A stretch of DNA of 64,000 nt from JALEVB01 sp022768265 (GCA_034168985.1 JAXFJE010000021.1:62001-126000), one strand, 5' to 3'. Shown: positions 8,017 through 17,064, numbered from the stretch's first letter. The notes: a model not told the origin generated them from the letters alone. Made by a program: numbers and translations.

Positions 8017-8397
8017 TTATATATAAGATTCAGCTTCTCCTCTAATTTCATAGATAAAAATATCTTTTTCATCAATTATAAATGTATATCCTTCGCTTCC
8101 ACATACTTCTTCTGGTTTATCACAGGCAATTAATTCTAAATCATAAAACCATGAAATAACAGAGTTAATATTTTCATCATAATAATTTCCATCTTTTGCT
8201 TCTAATTTAAAAGTTATTTCTTGCCCTTGAGAAGAAAAAGAACCTGTGATTAATGTTGTTGGTTCTGGAAAGCCATATAATTCGCTTCCTTTGATAATTA
8301 CATTATTTTTATAATAAAATATGGATAGCGATGCAATAAGTATAATGCAAATAATTAATCCAATAAATAAAGATTTCTTTTTCATTATTTCATTCAT
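8017..8397 (-). CDS. Membrane-anchored small extracellular protein, unknown
   Basis: 126 residues with an N-terminal membrane anchor (about 9-27) after a KKK cluster. The rest is a small beta-rich domain with two Cys close together (CDKPEEVCG), a possible disulfide in an extracytoplasmic protein. SD GGTG five bases ahead of the ATG supports this start. No known family recognised. First of the long genes of the island as transcribed. Confidence 0.55.
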   Translation of the reverse strand: MNEIMKKKSLFIGLIICIILIASLSIFYYKNNVIIKGSELYGFPEPTTLITGSFSSQGQEITFKLEAKDGNYYDENINSVISWFYDLELIACDKPEEVCGSEGYTFIIDEKDIFIYEIRGEAESYI

Positions 8398-8425
8398 ATT
8401 TTCACCTTTTTTAAATATCTATTAT

Positions 8426-8506
8426 TCAAAAACTCCCCATTATTGTCATTGTAATTACAAGAGCGATTGACGATGAAACTACAATCCAAATCGCTACTTT
8501 CTTCAT
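8426..8506 (-). CDS. Possible 26-residue single-pass membrane peptide
   Basis: Reading on the minus strand gives MKKVAIWIVVSSSIALVI and eight more residues ending in Phe before TGA. It has a Lys-Lys start and one hydrophobic helix with almost no soluble part. AGGTAGATG lies ahead of the ATG with usable spacing. It precedes the 126-residue gene by 28 bases and may belong to the same transcript. Too short to call with certainty. Confidence 0.4.
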   Translation of the reverse strand: MKKVAIWIVVSSSIALVITMTIMGSF

Positions 8507-8611
8507 TTTATCATCTACCTATACTGTTAATGAAATCATATGTTTATTATTAATATATTATACTTTTGTTAAGTTAATATTATTATAAAATATATCTTTT
8601 TACAAATATAT

Positions 8612-8637
8612 GCAAAAAGGCAGCTATCTGCCTTTTT
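8612..8637. terminator. Strong bidirectional terminator hairpin
   Basis: Perfect 11-bp stem CAAAAAGGCAG / CTGCCTTTTTG with a CTAT loop. No gene on either strand clearly ends at it; on the minus strand it would stop transcripts entering from 8640-8890. Confidence 0.75.
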
Positions 8638-8659
8638 GTTTGTCTTTATCAGTTGATTT

Positions 8660-8842
8660 TTGTTTTTTTATTTCCAACTTTTAGTGGAAATTACGGATTT
8701 AAATATTGTAGTCGATAACACTCGTTATGCATTATCAATTCCAATTCATGGCGCTATTAACGAAGAAAACTGGAAATATAAATTTACCCTTTCAACATGC
8801 TTATCAGGATATTATTCGAAAAAAATATCAATCTTGATGTGA
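8660..8842 (+). other. Doubtful 60-codon ORF in a 440-base stretch without clear genes (8507-8944)
   Basis: The frame is open and contains ALSIPIHGAINEENWKYKF, which looks like coding sequence, but there is no good SD. A neighbouring frame is also open at the 3' end (PFQHAYQDIIRKKYQ), suggesting a frameshifted remnant. I do not recognise the parent protein. The rest of the stretch holds the two hairpins annotated separately. Confidence 0.25.
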
Positions 8843-8896
8843 TAATTTCATAAAAAACATTAAAATTAAATATGGAATCATACAATTATAAAAAGC

Positions 8897-8932
8897 AAAA
8901 GTACAACTTACTGCAAATGAAGTTGTACTTTT
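8897..8932 (-). terminator. Terminator of the UMF1 transporter gene; right copy of inverted element
   Basis: Perfect 13-bp stem AAAAGTACAACTT / AAGTTGTACTTTT with a 10-base loop, 13 bases past the minus-strand stop. Bases 8905-8927 match the reverse complement of 5857-5879 at 22 of 23 positions. Confidence 0.8.
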
Positions 8933-8944
8933 ATACTTTTACAC

Positions 8945-10186
8945 TTAATTATCCGCATCTGTTTGCGGAACTTTACGCATCACAAATAAACCTGCGATCA
9001 ATAAGATCAACAACCCAGCAACACCCATCGTACTGCTATTGGTAACTTGGGTAATGACTCCAACCAACAATGTCCCCGTGAAAGAGGCACCTTTACCAAA
9101 TATATCAAACAACCCAAAATATTCGTTGGAATTATCCTTAGGTACCAAACGTGCAAAATAACTACGAGACAAAGCTTGGATTCCTCCTTGGAACATTGCT
9201 ACACATACTGCCAGAAACCAAAACTCCCATGCTTTATCTAATTGCAAAGCAAAGCAAACGATAAAGATATAACCTACGATCGATATATTGATCAGTTTGC
9301 GAGCTTTAAATTTTTCTGATAATTTACCAAAAATGATTGCAAATGGGAAGGCAATGATTTGCGTCAAAAGTAACGCTAACAATAATTGCGTTTCACTGAT
9401 ACCAACATCATAACCATAAGATGTAGCCATTTCAATTACCGTATAGACCCCATCGATATAGAAGAAATAAGCAATCAAGAAGTAAAAGACCGCTTTATTA
9501 TTTTTAACTTTGATCAATGTTTGTTTTAAGCCTTTTAACACATCCATGAAGCTTTGCTTTTCCACTTCATGATTATAGTGAATCTGATGATAATTTTTCA
9601 GCAATGGTAAACTTAGACCAAACCACCACAAAGCAGTGATGATCAAAGCAATCATTACTGGTGTTTGACCATGCAAGCCAATTTTATCACCTAATAAAAC
9701 AATGGCCATGGCCGCAACAAATGGAATACAGCTACCAATATAACCTAGTGCATATCCATAAGAAGAGACGATATGACTACGCTCATCACTTGTGATATCT
9801 GTCAACATCGAATCATAAAAAACATTAGCTGATTGATATCCGATCCTTGCAATCACAAAGATCACTACAAAGCTTAGCCAACTAAAAGCTAAACCTAAAG
9901 ATGCGCAACCCAAACAACCCATCAATAAGAAAAATAAGAAATATTTTTTCTTCTTATCCTTTTCATCTGCCAATCGTCCTAAAGTTGGTCCTAAAAATGC
10001 CACGATCAAGGTCGATATCGATAATGAATATCCCCAAAAGGCTGTCGAATCTGCATCAGAAATTCCTGCGGAGCTACAGATGCTTTTAAAAAAGATCGGA
10101 ATGATCGTTGATACCATCATGATAAAAGCTGAATTAGCCACATCATATAATATCCAATGTTTTTCTATTTTCGTTAGATTTTTCAT
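8945..10186 (-). CDS. MFS transporter, UMF1 family
   Basis: 413 residues with 12 predicted membrane segments. The N-terminus WILYDVANSAFIMMV carries the YDxANSAF signature of the UMF1 (Atg22-like) branch of the major facilitator superfamily. The loop GRLADEKDKKKK near residue 75 is the MFS motif A. Fungal Atg22 exports amino acids from vacuoles; bacterial substrates are unknown. Its own terminator (8897-8932) separates it from the lipoprotein island. It diverges from the phospholipase-like gene. Confidence 0.85.
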   Translation of the reverse strand: MKNLTKIEKHWILYDVANSAFIMMVSTIIPIFFKSICSSAGISDADSTAFWGYSLSISTLIVAFLGPTLGRLADEKDKKKKYFLFFLLMGCLGCASLGLAFSWLSFVVIFVIARIGYQSANVFYDSMLTDITSDERSHIVSSYGYALGYIGSCIPFVAAMAIVLLGDKIGLHGQTPVMIALIITALWWFGLSLPLLKNYHQIHYNHEVEKQSFMDVLKGLKQTLIKVKNNKAVFYFLIAYFFYIDGVYTVIEMATSYGYDVGISETQLLLALLLTQIIAFPFAIIFGKLSEKFKARKLINISIVGYIFIVCFALQLDKAWEFWFLAVCVAMFQGGIQALSRSYFARLVPKDNSNEYFGLFDIFGKGASFTGTLLVGVITQVTNSSTMGVAGLLILLIAGLFVMRKVPQTDADN

Positions 10187-10303
10187 AATTACTCCCCTAG
10201 ATATAACTTTATTTTACACTATAATCATTAAGTTGTATCCCTGAAAATTACTTTTGTCGCTTTTTCTAGCAGATGATGTATAATTAGATACAGAGGTGAA
10301 ATT

Positions 10304-11173
10304 ATGCCAGCAGCAACGACTCATTATGAATTTGCCAAAGATGTCTATTTAAATTTACCTAATGACATCGTTGACCAAATAACTAATTTACATATGTTCT
10401 ATTTGGGCTCTCAAGGACCAGATCTATTTTTCTTTAATAAAGGTGGAATCAGCAAATCTTCACTAAACACTTATGGAAACATGCTACATAACCAAAAAAT
10501 CAGTGAAGTTATTAAGTATTTATTTGAACATAGCCAAGATGATCTTGATCTTTTAAGCTATACCTATGGCTATCTTTGCCATTACGCTCTTGATTCACTA
10601 GCACATCCACTAGTTTACTACATGTCTAGATATGGTATCGAAAAGCTCGAAAGTGAAAATATCAAACATTTTCGTATCGAAGCCATGATCGATCGTGAAG
10701 TTTTAAAAAGCAAAGATCGTGATATTACCAGTTACGATGTCTATCGTGCCCTTACGGTATCTAAATGTGATAATGTCAAGCTAGCAAATTTATATCATAA
10801 CTTATTTAAAGACCTATTTGATGTCGAGCTTTCCTTCAATCAGCTACAACAGACCATCAAAGATTGTCCGTTCTATCTAAAATTATTAAAACCTAGTAAT
10901 CTAAAATTTAAATTATTTAGCCAAATTGAAAAAACGATCAAGATCGATCACTTTGCTTCAGGCTTGATGCTGAACAACCAATTGAGCGAAGATGTTCTAA
11001 ACCTTAAAAATCAACCTTGGTATAACATCTTTGCGCCGGAAATTACCAGCAATAAATCATTCTTCGAGCTTTATGATGAAGCCATCGTCAAAGCGGAAAA
11101 ACTCATTAGTGACCCTAAAAATCTTAAATACCAACAATCAACTTTTGATGGTAAACCATTTAATATTGATTAA
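10304..11173 (+). CDS. Zinc-dependent phospholipase C family protein
   Basis: 289 residues starting MPAATTHYEFAKDVY. The spread of His and Asp residues fits the zinc-PLC/S1-P1 nuclease fold: THYEF near the start, LGSQGPDLFFF near 48, CHYALDSLAHPLVYY near 95 and HFRIEAMID near 128. No signal peptide is visible, so it is probably cytoplasmic, unlike secreted clostridial alpha-toxin. Substrate unknown. SD GAGGTG ahead of the ATG. A terminator follows at once. Confidence 0.8.
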   Translation: MPAATTHYEFAKDVYLNLPNDIVDQITNLHMFYLGSQGPDLFFFNKGGISKSSLNTYGNMLHNQKISEVIKYLFEHSQDDLDLLSYTYGYLCHYALDSLAHPLVYYMSRYGIEKLESENIKHFRIEAMIDREVLKSKDRDITSYDVYRALTVSKCDNVKLANLYHNLFKDLFDVELSFNQLQQTIKDCPFYLKLLKPSNLKFKLFSQIEKTIKIDHFASGLMLNNQLSEDVLNLKNQPWYNIFAPEITSNKSFFELYDEAIVKAEKLISDPKNLKYQQSTFDGKPFNID

Positions 11174-11206
11174 AGTCTGTAAAATGAATATTACAGACTT
11201 TTTTAA
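11173..11206 (+). terminator. Terminator after the phospholipase-like gene
   Basis: Stem AAGTCTGTAA / TTACAGACTT (11173-11182, 11191-11200) followed by six T; it begins on the stop codon. Confidence 0.85.
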
Positions 11207-11808
11207 TGCAAAACAAGCATGATTACTATCGATATTACTAGCAATATAACAAATTCTAACCTACTTGTCATCGACATGATATGCAGTTTCTTCAGCGTTT
11301 CATCCTTAAAGCATTTTATCAAACACTTATACAACTTAAAGCCTAAATATGCTCCTACCGTGTTACTGATAAGATCATTGATATCTGTAATGCCCATTCC
11401 AAACATTTGTAACATCTCAATACTTAAAGATAACAACAAACCTACTTTGATAACTCTTATTTCTTTAGCATAATAAGGATACATCATAGGCAAAAACAAC
11501 CCTAAAGGAATAAATAAAAATACATTCAAACACATTTCTAGCCATTGTTGCCTAAATTCTAAAAAAGGGATAGCTATTAACGTAGGTGCAAAATTAGACA
11601 AAGGCTTAATTCCAGTCATGGTCCAAACGCCAAAAATATAAAACCAAAATATCAAAACTAGACACTTTCCCAAATTATCAATTTTAATATTTTGGAAATA
11701 TAAATAACCAAAATACCCCAACAAGATCAATAGCATGATGAAATAATGACTAAAACTTAACATTAATATCTCGATAATGAACATTTTACAAACACTCCTT
11801 TTAATCAC
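11203..11808 (-). CDS. VanZ family membrane protein
   Basis: 201 residues with about five membrane segments. The VanZ core is seen as FIPLGLFLPMMYP (residues 97-109) and the acidic helix pair LLSLSIEMLQMFG...DINDLISNTVGAYLG. VanZ lowers teicoplanin sensitivity in enterococci; most chromosomal homologues, like this one, have no van genes nearby and an unknown cell-envelope role. The start follows AAGGAGTG. It stands alone between two terminators. Confidence 0.8.
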   Translation of the reverse strand: MIKRSVCKMFIIEILMLSFSHYFIMLLILLGYFGYLYFQNIKIDNLGKCLVLIFWFYIFGVWTMTGIKPLSNFAPTLIAIPFLEFRQQWLEMCLNVFLFIPLGLFLPMMYPYYAKEIRVIKVGLLLSLSIEMLQMFGMGITDINDLISNTVGAYLGFKLYKCLIKCFKDETLKKLHIMSMTSRLEFVILLVISIVIMLVLH

Positions 11809-11854
11809 TATAGCAAATTTTTCTTAACCATTTCTTACTTTTTTTATACAATAA

Positions 11855-11898
11855 AAAAACACCTTGTAAAATGACATGTACCATAACAAGGTGTTTTT
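11855..11898 (-). terminator. Terminator after tagD
   Basis: 13-bp stem AAAAACACCTTGT / ACAAGGTGTTTTT with an 18-base loop, immediately downstream of the minus-strand tagD stop. Confidence 0.8.
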
Positions 11899-11900
11899 AC

Positions 11901-12293
11901 TTACTTTTCTAAATCATGCTTGATCTGCGTCGTAGAAATTTCTGGGGTTCTTGGTAAATATACCACTTCGATTCCGTAATCTTTTAAATAATCAAATTTG
12001 CCCTTCCAATCATCACCCATGACAAAGACATCAACATGATATTCTTTGATATCTTGAACTTTTTGTTCCCAATTTTCTTCAGGAATGACCAGATCGACAT
12101 AACGAATAGCTTCTAATAACTGTTTTCTTTGGGCGTAATTAAAATAACAAACCTTATTCTTTTCATTTAAGTTAAATTCATCGGTAGAAGTTGCTACGAT
12201 AAGATAATCTCCCAATTCTTTGGCCCGACGTAATAAATTGATATGACCATAATGTAATAGATCATATGTTCCATATGTAATTACTCTTTTCAT
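11901..12293 (-). CDS. tagD: Glycerol-3-phosphate cytidylyltransferase
   Basis: 130 residues, the normal size. Signature motifs: GTYDLLHYGHINLLRRA (HxGH nucleotide-binding site) and PRTPEISTTQIK (C-terminal ISTT motif). It makes CDP-glycerol from CTP and glycerol 3-phosphate, the precursor for poly(glycerol phosphate) teichoic acid. No other teichoic genes are near. It lies 11 bases after the pyrophosphatase gene, and the PPi it releases is that enzyme's substrate. Confidence 0.92.
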   Translation of the reverse strand: MKRVITYGTYDLLHYGHINLLRRAKELGDYLIVATSTDEFNLNEKNKVCYFNYAQRKQLLEAIRYVDLVIPEENWEQKVQDIKEYHVDVFVMGDDWKGKFDYLKDYGIEVVYLPRTPEISTTQIKHDLEK

Positions 12294-12304
12294 CTTTAGT
12301 TCCT

Positions 12305-13939
12305 TTATATGCTTTTTAATATGCGTGATAATTTTGGCATCAATTGCTGTTTACGTGAAATGATGTCTTTATCATAACCTGAATGATCATCAAACTTCGT
12401 TTCGATAACATCTGCCATGACATATGATAGTGGACCATAGAATACAAACAAGGTACCTTCTGCCAAGACATGAGTAAACATCATGACCATTAGATCACAT
12501 TTTTTCTCAACTTGTTCTTTTTCGATCGTCTTTCTAAATTCAGGTAATAAAGCTTGTACTTGTTCTAAACGGTTGTAGTTGGTTTGCCCGATTGCCAAAC
12601 GATATTCCCCGATATCATATAGCTTAAGGTCTCGATTTAAGATCTCATGTGCGCTAGCATCTTTTAACGATACGCTTGCTCCCAACATTTCTTTGGCATA
12701 TTCTTCGATATCATCGATACCTGCACGTTTGGCCAACCAAGTTGCAGTATGTTTATCCAATTGGGTCGTGGTTGCACTTTTGAAATTTAAAGTATCGCTG
12801 ATGATCGCACTCAACAAGATCCCGCTCATTTGCCAATCAGGCAATAAACCGTTTTCTTGATAAAGCATCGAAATGATCGTACAGGTACAGCCACATTTTT
12901 GATTACGATAAAAAATAGGATGATCGGTTTCGATATTACCAATATGATGATGATCGATGATTTCTTCGATCACGGCTTTATCGATATTATTGATTGCTTG
13001 GTTTTTAGCGCTATGATCAACAAGGATAAAACGTTTCTTACGATAATTTTGCAAGTGATAACGCGAAATCGCACCAAAAACATTACCTTCATAGTCTAAG
13101 ACCGGATAGCTACGTACCCTACTTTTAGACATCTTTTGCGCTACATCTTCAACAAATTCATTGTCATGGAAACAAATGACATCCTTGGTCATGATCTTTT
13201 CAATACCAAATGACTCATTGACGACCTTCGCAACATTCATCGTATCTAAAGGCGTCGTAATGATCGCACAACCTGCGATCGAAGCTAGATGACGAATCGT
13301 TTGGCTAACAGGACGATCACAAGTAATGATCAAGCATTTAGCCCCTTTTTCGATCAAAAGCCTTTGTTTTTGCAAACCATCTGATAAGATGCAGATGCTG
13401 TCTTTAAAATCATCTAAAAAATCTTCATTTTGATTTAAGGTCACGATATACACCTTACCATTGGTCCTAAATTTATTCGGTACCACTTCGATGTTACCTT
13501 CAACCGTCTTGCAGATATCTGCTAAAGTTGCCGTTTTCATCAGATCATATAGTTCTTCTTCTGACATCAAGCGAACCAATGATAAATTTGTTGTAGATAT
13601 GATACCTGCTAACTTCTTTTGCTTATCTAAGACAAACAAACTGCGATTTGCCGTGCTAAGCATCTTTTTCCACGCTTCATTCAACGTAGCATCGATATCG
13701 ATCAAATTAGGAGCATCCATTTCGATATCTCGCAACTGGCTCCTTGCATCTTTTAACAACAACGGATTTTCTAAACCGAAACGCTTCAAGATATATTTGC
13801 TTTCTTCATTTAATGGTCCTAAACGACAAGCTAACGCTGGTTCTCCACATAATTTCTTTAAATTTGCGTACGCTAACGCTGAACAGATCGAATCACTATC
13901 GGGATTCTTATGTCCTACCACATATAAATAATCGTTCAT
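12305..13939 (-). CDS. CBS-domain manganese-dependent inorganic pyrophosphatase
   Basis: 544 residues, the long regulated form of family II pyrophosphatase. Order: DHH N-terminal part (GHKNPDSDSICSALAYA, metal Asp residues), CBS domain from about 70, DRTGG domain about 120-250, second CBS near 250-310, then the DHH core with IIDHHHIGN and the DHHA2 domain to the end. CBS domains bind adenine nucleotides (AMP/ADP inhibit, ATP and diadenosine polyphosphates activate in known members); DRTGG permits ApnA response. It hydrolyses PPi to drive biosynthesis. Upstream of tagD on the same strand. Confidence 0.92.
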   Translation of the reverse strand: MNDYLYVVGHKNPDSDSICSALAYANLKKLCGEPALACRLGPLNEESKYILKRFGLENPLLLKDARSQLRDIEMDAPNLIDIDATLNEAWKKMLSTANRSLFVLDKQKKLAGIISTTNLSLVRLMSEEELYDLMKTATLADICKTVEGNIEVVPNKFRTNGKVYIVTLNQNEDFLDDFKDSICILSDGLQKQRLLIEKGAKCLIITCDRPVSQTIRHLASIAGCAIITTPLDTMNVAKVVNESFGIEKIMTKDVICFHDNEFVEDVAQKMSKSRVRSYPVLDYEGNVFGAISRYHLQNYRKKRFILVDHSAKNQAINNIDKAVIEEIIDHHHIGNIETDHPIFYRNQKCGCTCTIISMLYQENGLLPDWQMSGILLSAIISDTLNFKSATTTQLDKHTATWLAKRAGIDDIEEYAKEMLGASVSLKDASAHEILNRDLKLYDIGEYRLAIGQTNYNRLEQVQALLPEFRKTIEKEQVEKKCDLMVMMFTHVLAEGTLFVFYGPLSYVMADVIETKFDDHSGYDKDIISRKQQLMPKLSRILKSI

Positions 13940-13947
13940 TCTATCAC

Positions 13948-14454
13948 CTACTTAACTATCGAAAAGTAATCATATTTTCTTGGGCTTCTATCAGGCGTTG
14001 GCTGATCATAATAGCCTATTGCTAGCGAACCTATGCAACTATATCCTTGAGGAACGCCCATTTTTTCTTTTAATAAATTATATCTTGAATCATTTAAGAT
14101 TTCTTTGACCCCATGGATCCAACATGTTCCTAAACCAAGATCACAAGCTTGATACATCATATTGCTAGCAGCTAAGCTCGTGTCGATCAAAGGCGCAATA
14201 TTATCATCTTTGGCAAACATTAGGATAACATGATTTGCCCCATAAAAGGAATCATTTTGCTCATCGATCATCGCCGCTAGTCCTAAGATGATCTCCTTAT
14301 TATCCAAAAGGACAAAAAACCACGATTGCTGATTCATCGCGCTAGCGGCATAAGCAGCACTATCTAGCACTTTCAGCAATTTTGCTTCTTCAACTGGCTG
14401 ATCGTTAAAGTTTCGAATGCTTCTTCTTTTGTTTAATAACGCTGTAAATTCCAT
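13948..14454 (-). CDS. Nitroreductase family FMN protein
   Basis: 168 residues. Begins MEFTALLNKRRSIRNFNDQPV, the FMN phosphate-binding RRSxRxF motif, with AASAMNQQSWFFVLL and ACDLGLGTCWIHGV later. Members reduce nitroaromatics, flavins or quinones with NAD(P)H. A small single-domain form; substrate not predictable. Eight bases upstream of the pyrophosphatase gene and eight downstream of map, so co-transcribed. Confidence 0.87.
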   Translation of the reverse strand: MEFTALLNKRRSIRNFNDQPVEEAKLLKVLDSAAYAASAMNQQSWFFVLLDNKEIILGLAAMIDEQNDSFYGANHVILMFAKDDNIAPLIDTSLAASNMMYQACDLGLGTCWIHGVKEILNDSRYNLLKEKMGVPQGYSCIGSLAIGYYDQPTPDRSPRKYDYFSIVK

Positions 14455-14462
14455 TTTAGCTC

Positions 14463-15284
14463 CTAACGAGTCAAGATTTCATTACCATCTTCGGTAATCA
14501 AGATCATATGTTCAACTTGGGCGCTATCTTTACCATCTTGAGTATAAATGGTCCAACCATTTAAATTATCCATCACTACATGAGGTTTACCAGCATTGAT
14601 CATTGGTTCGATCGTAAAGATCATCCCAGGAACCAGTAACATTCCCGTACCTTTTTTCCCGATATGTGATACAAAAGGATCCTCATGGAATTCTAAACCT
14701 ACGCCATGACCCCCAAGCTCTCTAACAACGCTGCAGCCCTTGCTATGAGCATAACTAGCGATAGCTTCCCCAATATCGCCTACAAAGCCCCAAGGCTTAG
14801 CTGCCTCGATGCCTCGACGCAAGCACTCTTTGGTAATTTCCACTAATTCTTGACGTTTTGAAGAAACGTTGCCAATTTCAAACATTCTAGAAGCATCACT
14901 ATAATAACCATCTAAGATCGTAGAGACATCAACATTGATGATATCACCATCTTTTAATTTGATCCTGCGACTTGGGATACCATGACATACTTCATCATTG
15001 ATCGAAGTACAAACACTTTTAGGATATCCTTGATAATGCAAAGGTGCACAAATAGCCCCATGCTCTTTGGTAAAGCTGCTAACAAGATCATCTATTTCTT
15101 GGGTGCTCATGCCTACTTTGATATTTTGGGCAACATGATCTAAGACAGCCGTATTGATCTTGGCACTTTCTTTGATCTTGGCAATTTGTTCGGAGTTTTT
15201 CACAAGATCAGGACTAGGAACGATGTGTCCTAATCGGCGATATTCCTCGATCTTGTCTTTATATTTTTCATAGTAATCTATCAT
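14463..15284 (-). CDS. map: Type I methionine aminopeptidase with short N-terminal extension
   Basis: 273 residues. Metal ligands are visible: Asp in NVDVSTILDG and YYSDASRMF, His in GHGVGLEFHEDP, Glu in MIFTIEPMIN and in QVEHMILIT; the substrate His is in NDEVCHGIPS. It carries about 25 extra N-terminal residues (YYEKYKDKIEEYRRLG) relative to minimal bacterial enzymes, as in some Bacillota paralogues. It removes initiator Met from new proteins. A second copy in the ribosomal operon is common but cannot be checked here. Confidence 0.92.
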   Translation of the reverse strand: MIDYYEKYKDKIEEYRRLGHIVPSPDLVKNSEQIAKIKESAKINTAVLDHVAQNIKVGMSTQEIDDLVSSFTKEHGAICAPLHYQGYPKSVCTSINDEVCHGIPSRRIKLKDGDIINVDVSTILDGYYSDASRMFEIGNVSSKRQELVEITKECLRRGIEAAKPWGFVGDIGEAIASYAHSKGCSVVRELGGHGVGLEFHEDPFVSHIGKKGTGMLLVPGMIFTIEPMINAGKPHVVMDNLNGWTIYTQDGKDSAQVEHMILITEDGNEILTR

Positions 15285-15296
15285 TTTATATTCCTC

Positions 15297-15812
15297 TTAC
15301 TTTTTGGTCGTGCTTCCTAAGCCACCATTACGAATTTCTTGGACATCATCATCTTCCGTGATACCATAAGGCATGAAGATACCTTGCGTGATCGCTACAC
15401 CTTGTTCAATGTTAAATACTTTATTTTCTTTGCTATCATTGGTGATTCGATGGAAGATATGTCCTTCATTATCTGAATAATAGTAATCGCTATCGATGAT
15501 ACCAACCGTATTATTCATTTGCAGACGAAACTTAAAGCCCCATGAACTACGCGGAAAGATACAAAATACCCAATCCTCGCTCATCTTGACCCTGATACCT
15601 GTAGGGAACTTTATTTGCTCATTTGGTTGCAAGCTAAAGCTGATTGGACTGTAGATATCATAGCCTGCACTGCCTTTAGTAGCTCTTTTAGGCAATTGGA
15701 TCTTATCATAGATATCCTTGATTTCATCCATCGTAGCATCTGCAAAACAATCTTTATAATCTTTAGCAAATTGCTCAAAACTTACTTTTTCAAATTTTCC
15801 TACTCTAATCAT
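15297..15812 (-). CDS. dut: dUTP diphosphatase (dUTPase)
   Basis: 171 residues with trimeric-dUTPase motifs in order: AGYDIYSP (I), PRSSWGFKF (II), NNTVGIIDSDYYYS (III, catalytic Asp), the VAITQGIF region (IV) and GGLGSTTKK (V). Length exceeds the usual 145-150 through an N-terminal extension (residues 1-40). It hydrolyses dUTP to dUMP and PPi, keeping uracil out of DNA. It overlaps the end of the patatin gene by 8 bases. Confidence 0.9.
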   Translation of the reverse strand: MIRVGKFEKVSFEQFAKDYKDCFADATMDEIKDIYDKIQLPKRATKGSAGYDIYSPISFSLQPNEQIKFPTGIRVKMSEDWVFCIFPRSSWGFKFRLQMNNTVGIIDSDYYYSDNEGHIFHRITNDSKENKVFNIEQGVAITQGIFMPYGITEDDDVQEIRNGGLGSTTKK

Positions 15813-17064
15813 AAAATTTCTCCTTTAATAATATCACAAAATTAGCTAATGCACTTTCAAAAGGCAATAACGTATATAAGATGTTTTTATTTATCAGTTT
15901 GTTATCACCAAACAAGGTCAGATGAACTAATTTTTCCATCATCGCTTGCTTGTCAAGTTCTTTGATATAAGTGATGACATCGATGACCTTCTTAGGCACT
16001 AGTTCATAATCACTTTCATAGCTAGCAGCATATTCATGCACGATCTTATGGGCCACCGTTTCAAAATCATGAACTTCCTCTATCGCAAAATCACTTAGAT
16101 CCATCAAATGATCCATTAACCCATAGATGACATCATCGTAACTTAAGACCTTTTTATGTAATTCCTCTTTTAATTGAGCAAAAACTACTTCTTTGCTACG
16201 AATACTATTTTTGATGATACTTAGATCGATCTTTTGCATCAAGCTATAAGTATCCTTGGCAAAGCTAAGATTTTGATAAGGTTTGAAGGTATATTTGATT
16301 CCTTGATATTTACCAAATGCCTTATAGACATCTAAATAACCTAGTCGTATATTTCTATTCAATAGATTACGATCAAAATTCATCATCAAACCTAGATCGA
16401 CCTTAGGAAAAATATAGGTTACATTGGCTGCTTCTACATAATAATCATGGTTGGGATCGCTGCTTAGATCGATCGCAATTACTTCCTTAGCTCCTAATTC
16501 AATGGCGTAATCGATCGGTAAATTATCGATATAACCACCATCGATATAAGCTTTACCTTCAAAGCGATGAATCGGAAAGATGGGAAAGCAGCTAGCTGTT
16601 GCCAAAAGATAATCTTCCCCATGCTCCTTCATCATCTGCTTATTGATATAAACAGGACGTAAGCTAGGATAACTGGTACTAAGACACCCAAAGATGATAT
16701 TTGAAGCTTGGAGTTTGTCATTATTGAAATATTCTTTGATCAAAGCTTTGAAAGGCGTAATATCTGCCCCCTTTTCTTTGACATATGATTTAAGAAACGA
16801 TTCGATCTTTTGTTTATTTTTGAAAATGGTTTCTACATCGTATTGATCAGGGATCTCATCAGCCAAGATATGTTTCATTTCGATCTCATCCCATAATTGA
16901 TAAAGACGATCTTGCTCATTTTGAGCAACCAAGCAACCATTTAAAGCGCCTATCGAGGTCCCTGTGACGATATCAAAGGTGATATTTAATTCATTTAAGG
17001 CTTTGATAGCACCTGCTTGATAGCTACCTTTAGTTCCTCCACCACATAATACCAACGCTCGCAT
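15805..17064 (-). CDS. Patatin-like phospholipase
   Basis: 419 residues. Patatin domain in the first 200: oxyanion loop LCGGGTKGSYQAG, nucleophile GTSIGALNG (GxSxG, Ser near 38) and catalytic Asp in YIDGGYIDNLP near 175. The remainder is helical with no recognised domain. Cytoplasmic, no signal peptide. Likely an acyl hydrolase on membrane lipids, similar to bacterial YlbK/RssA-type proteins. First gene of a dense minus-strand run ending at tagD. Confidence 0.88.
   Translation of the reverse strand: MRALVLCGGGTKGSYQAGAIKALNELNITFDIVTGTSIGALNGCLVAQNEQDRLYQLWDEIEMKHILADEIPDQYDVETIFKNKQKIESFLKSYVKEKGADITPFKALIKEYFNNDKLQASNIIFGCLSTSYPSLRPVYINKQMMKEHGEDYLLATASCFPIFPIHRFEGKAYIDGGYIDNLPIDYAIELGAKEVIAIDLSSDPNHDYYVEAANVTYIFPKVDLGLMMNFDRNLLNRNIRLGYLDVYKAFGKYQGIKYTFKPYQNLSFAKDTYSLMQKIDLSIIKNSIRSKEVVFAQLKEELHKKVLSYDDVIYGLMDHLMDLSDFAIEEVHDFETVAHKIVHEYAASYESDYELVPKKVIDVITYIKELDKQAMMEKLVHLTLFGDNKLINKNILYTLLPFESALANFVILLKEKFYD

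Noticed and set aside
13461..14025. Plus-strand frames opposite the pyrophosphatase gene
   Set aside because: Antisense shadows of a well-conserved coding sequence.
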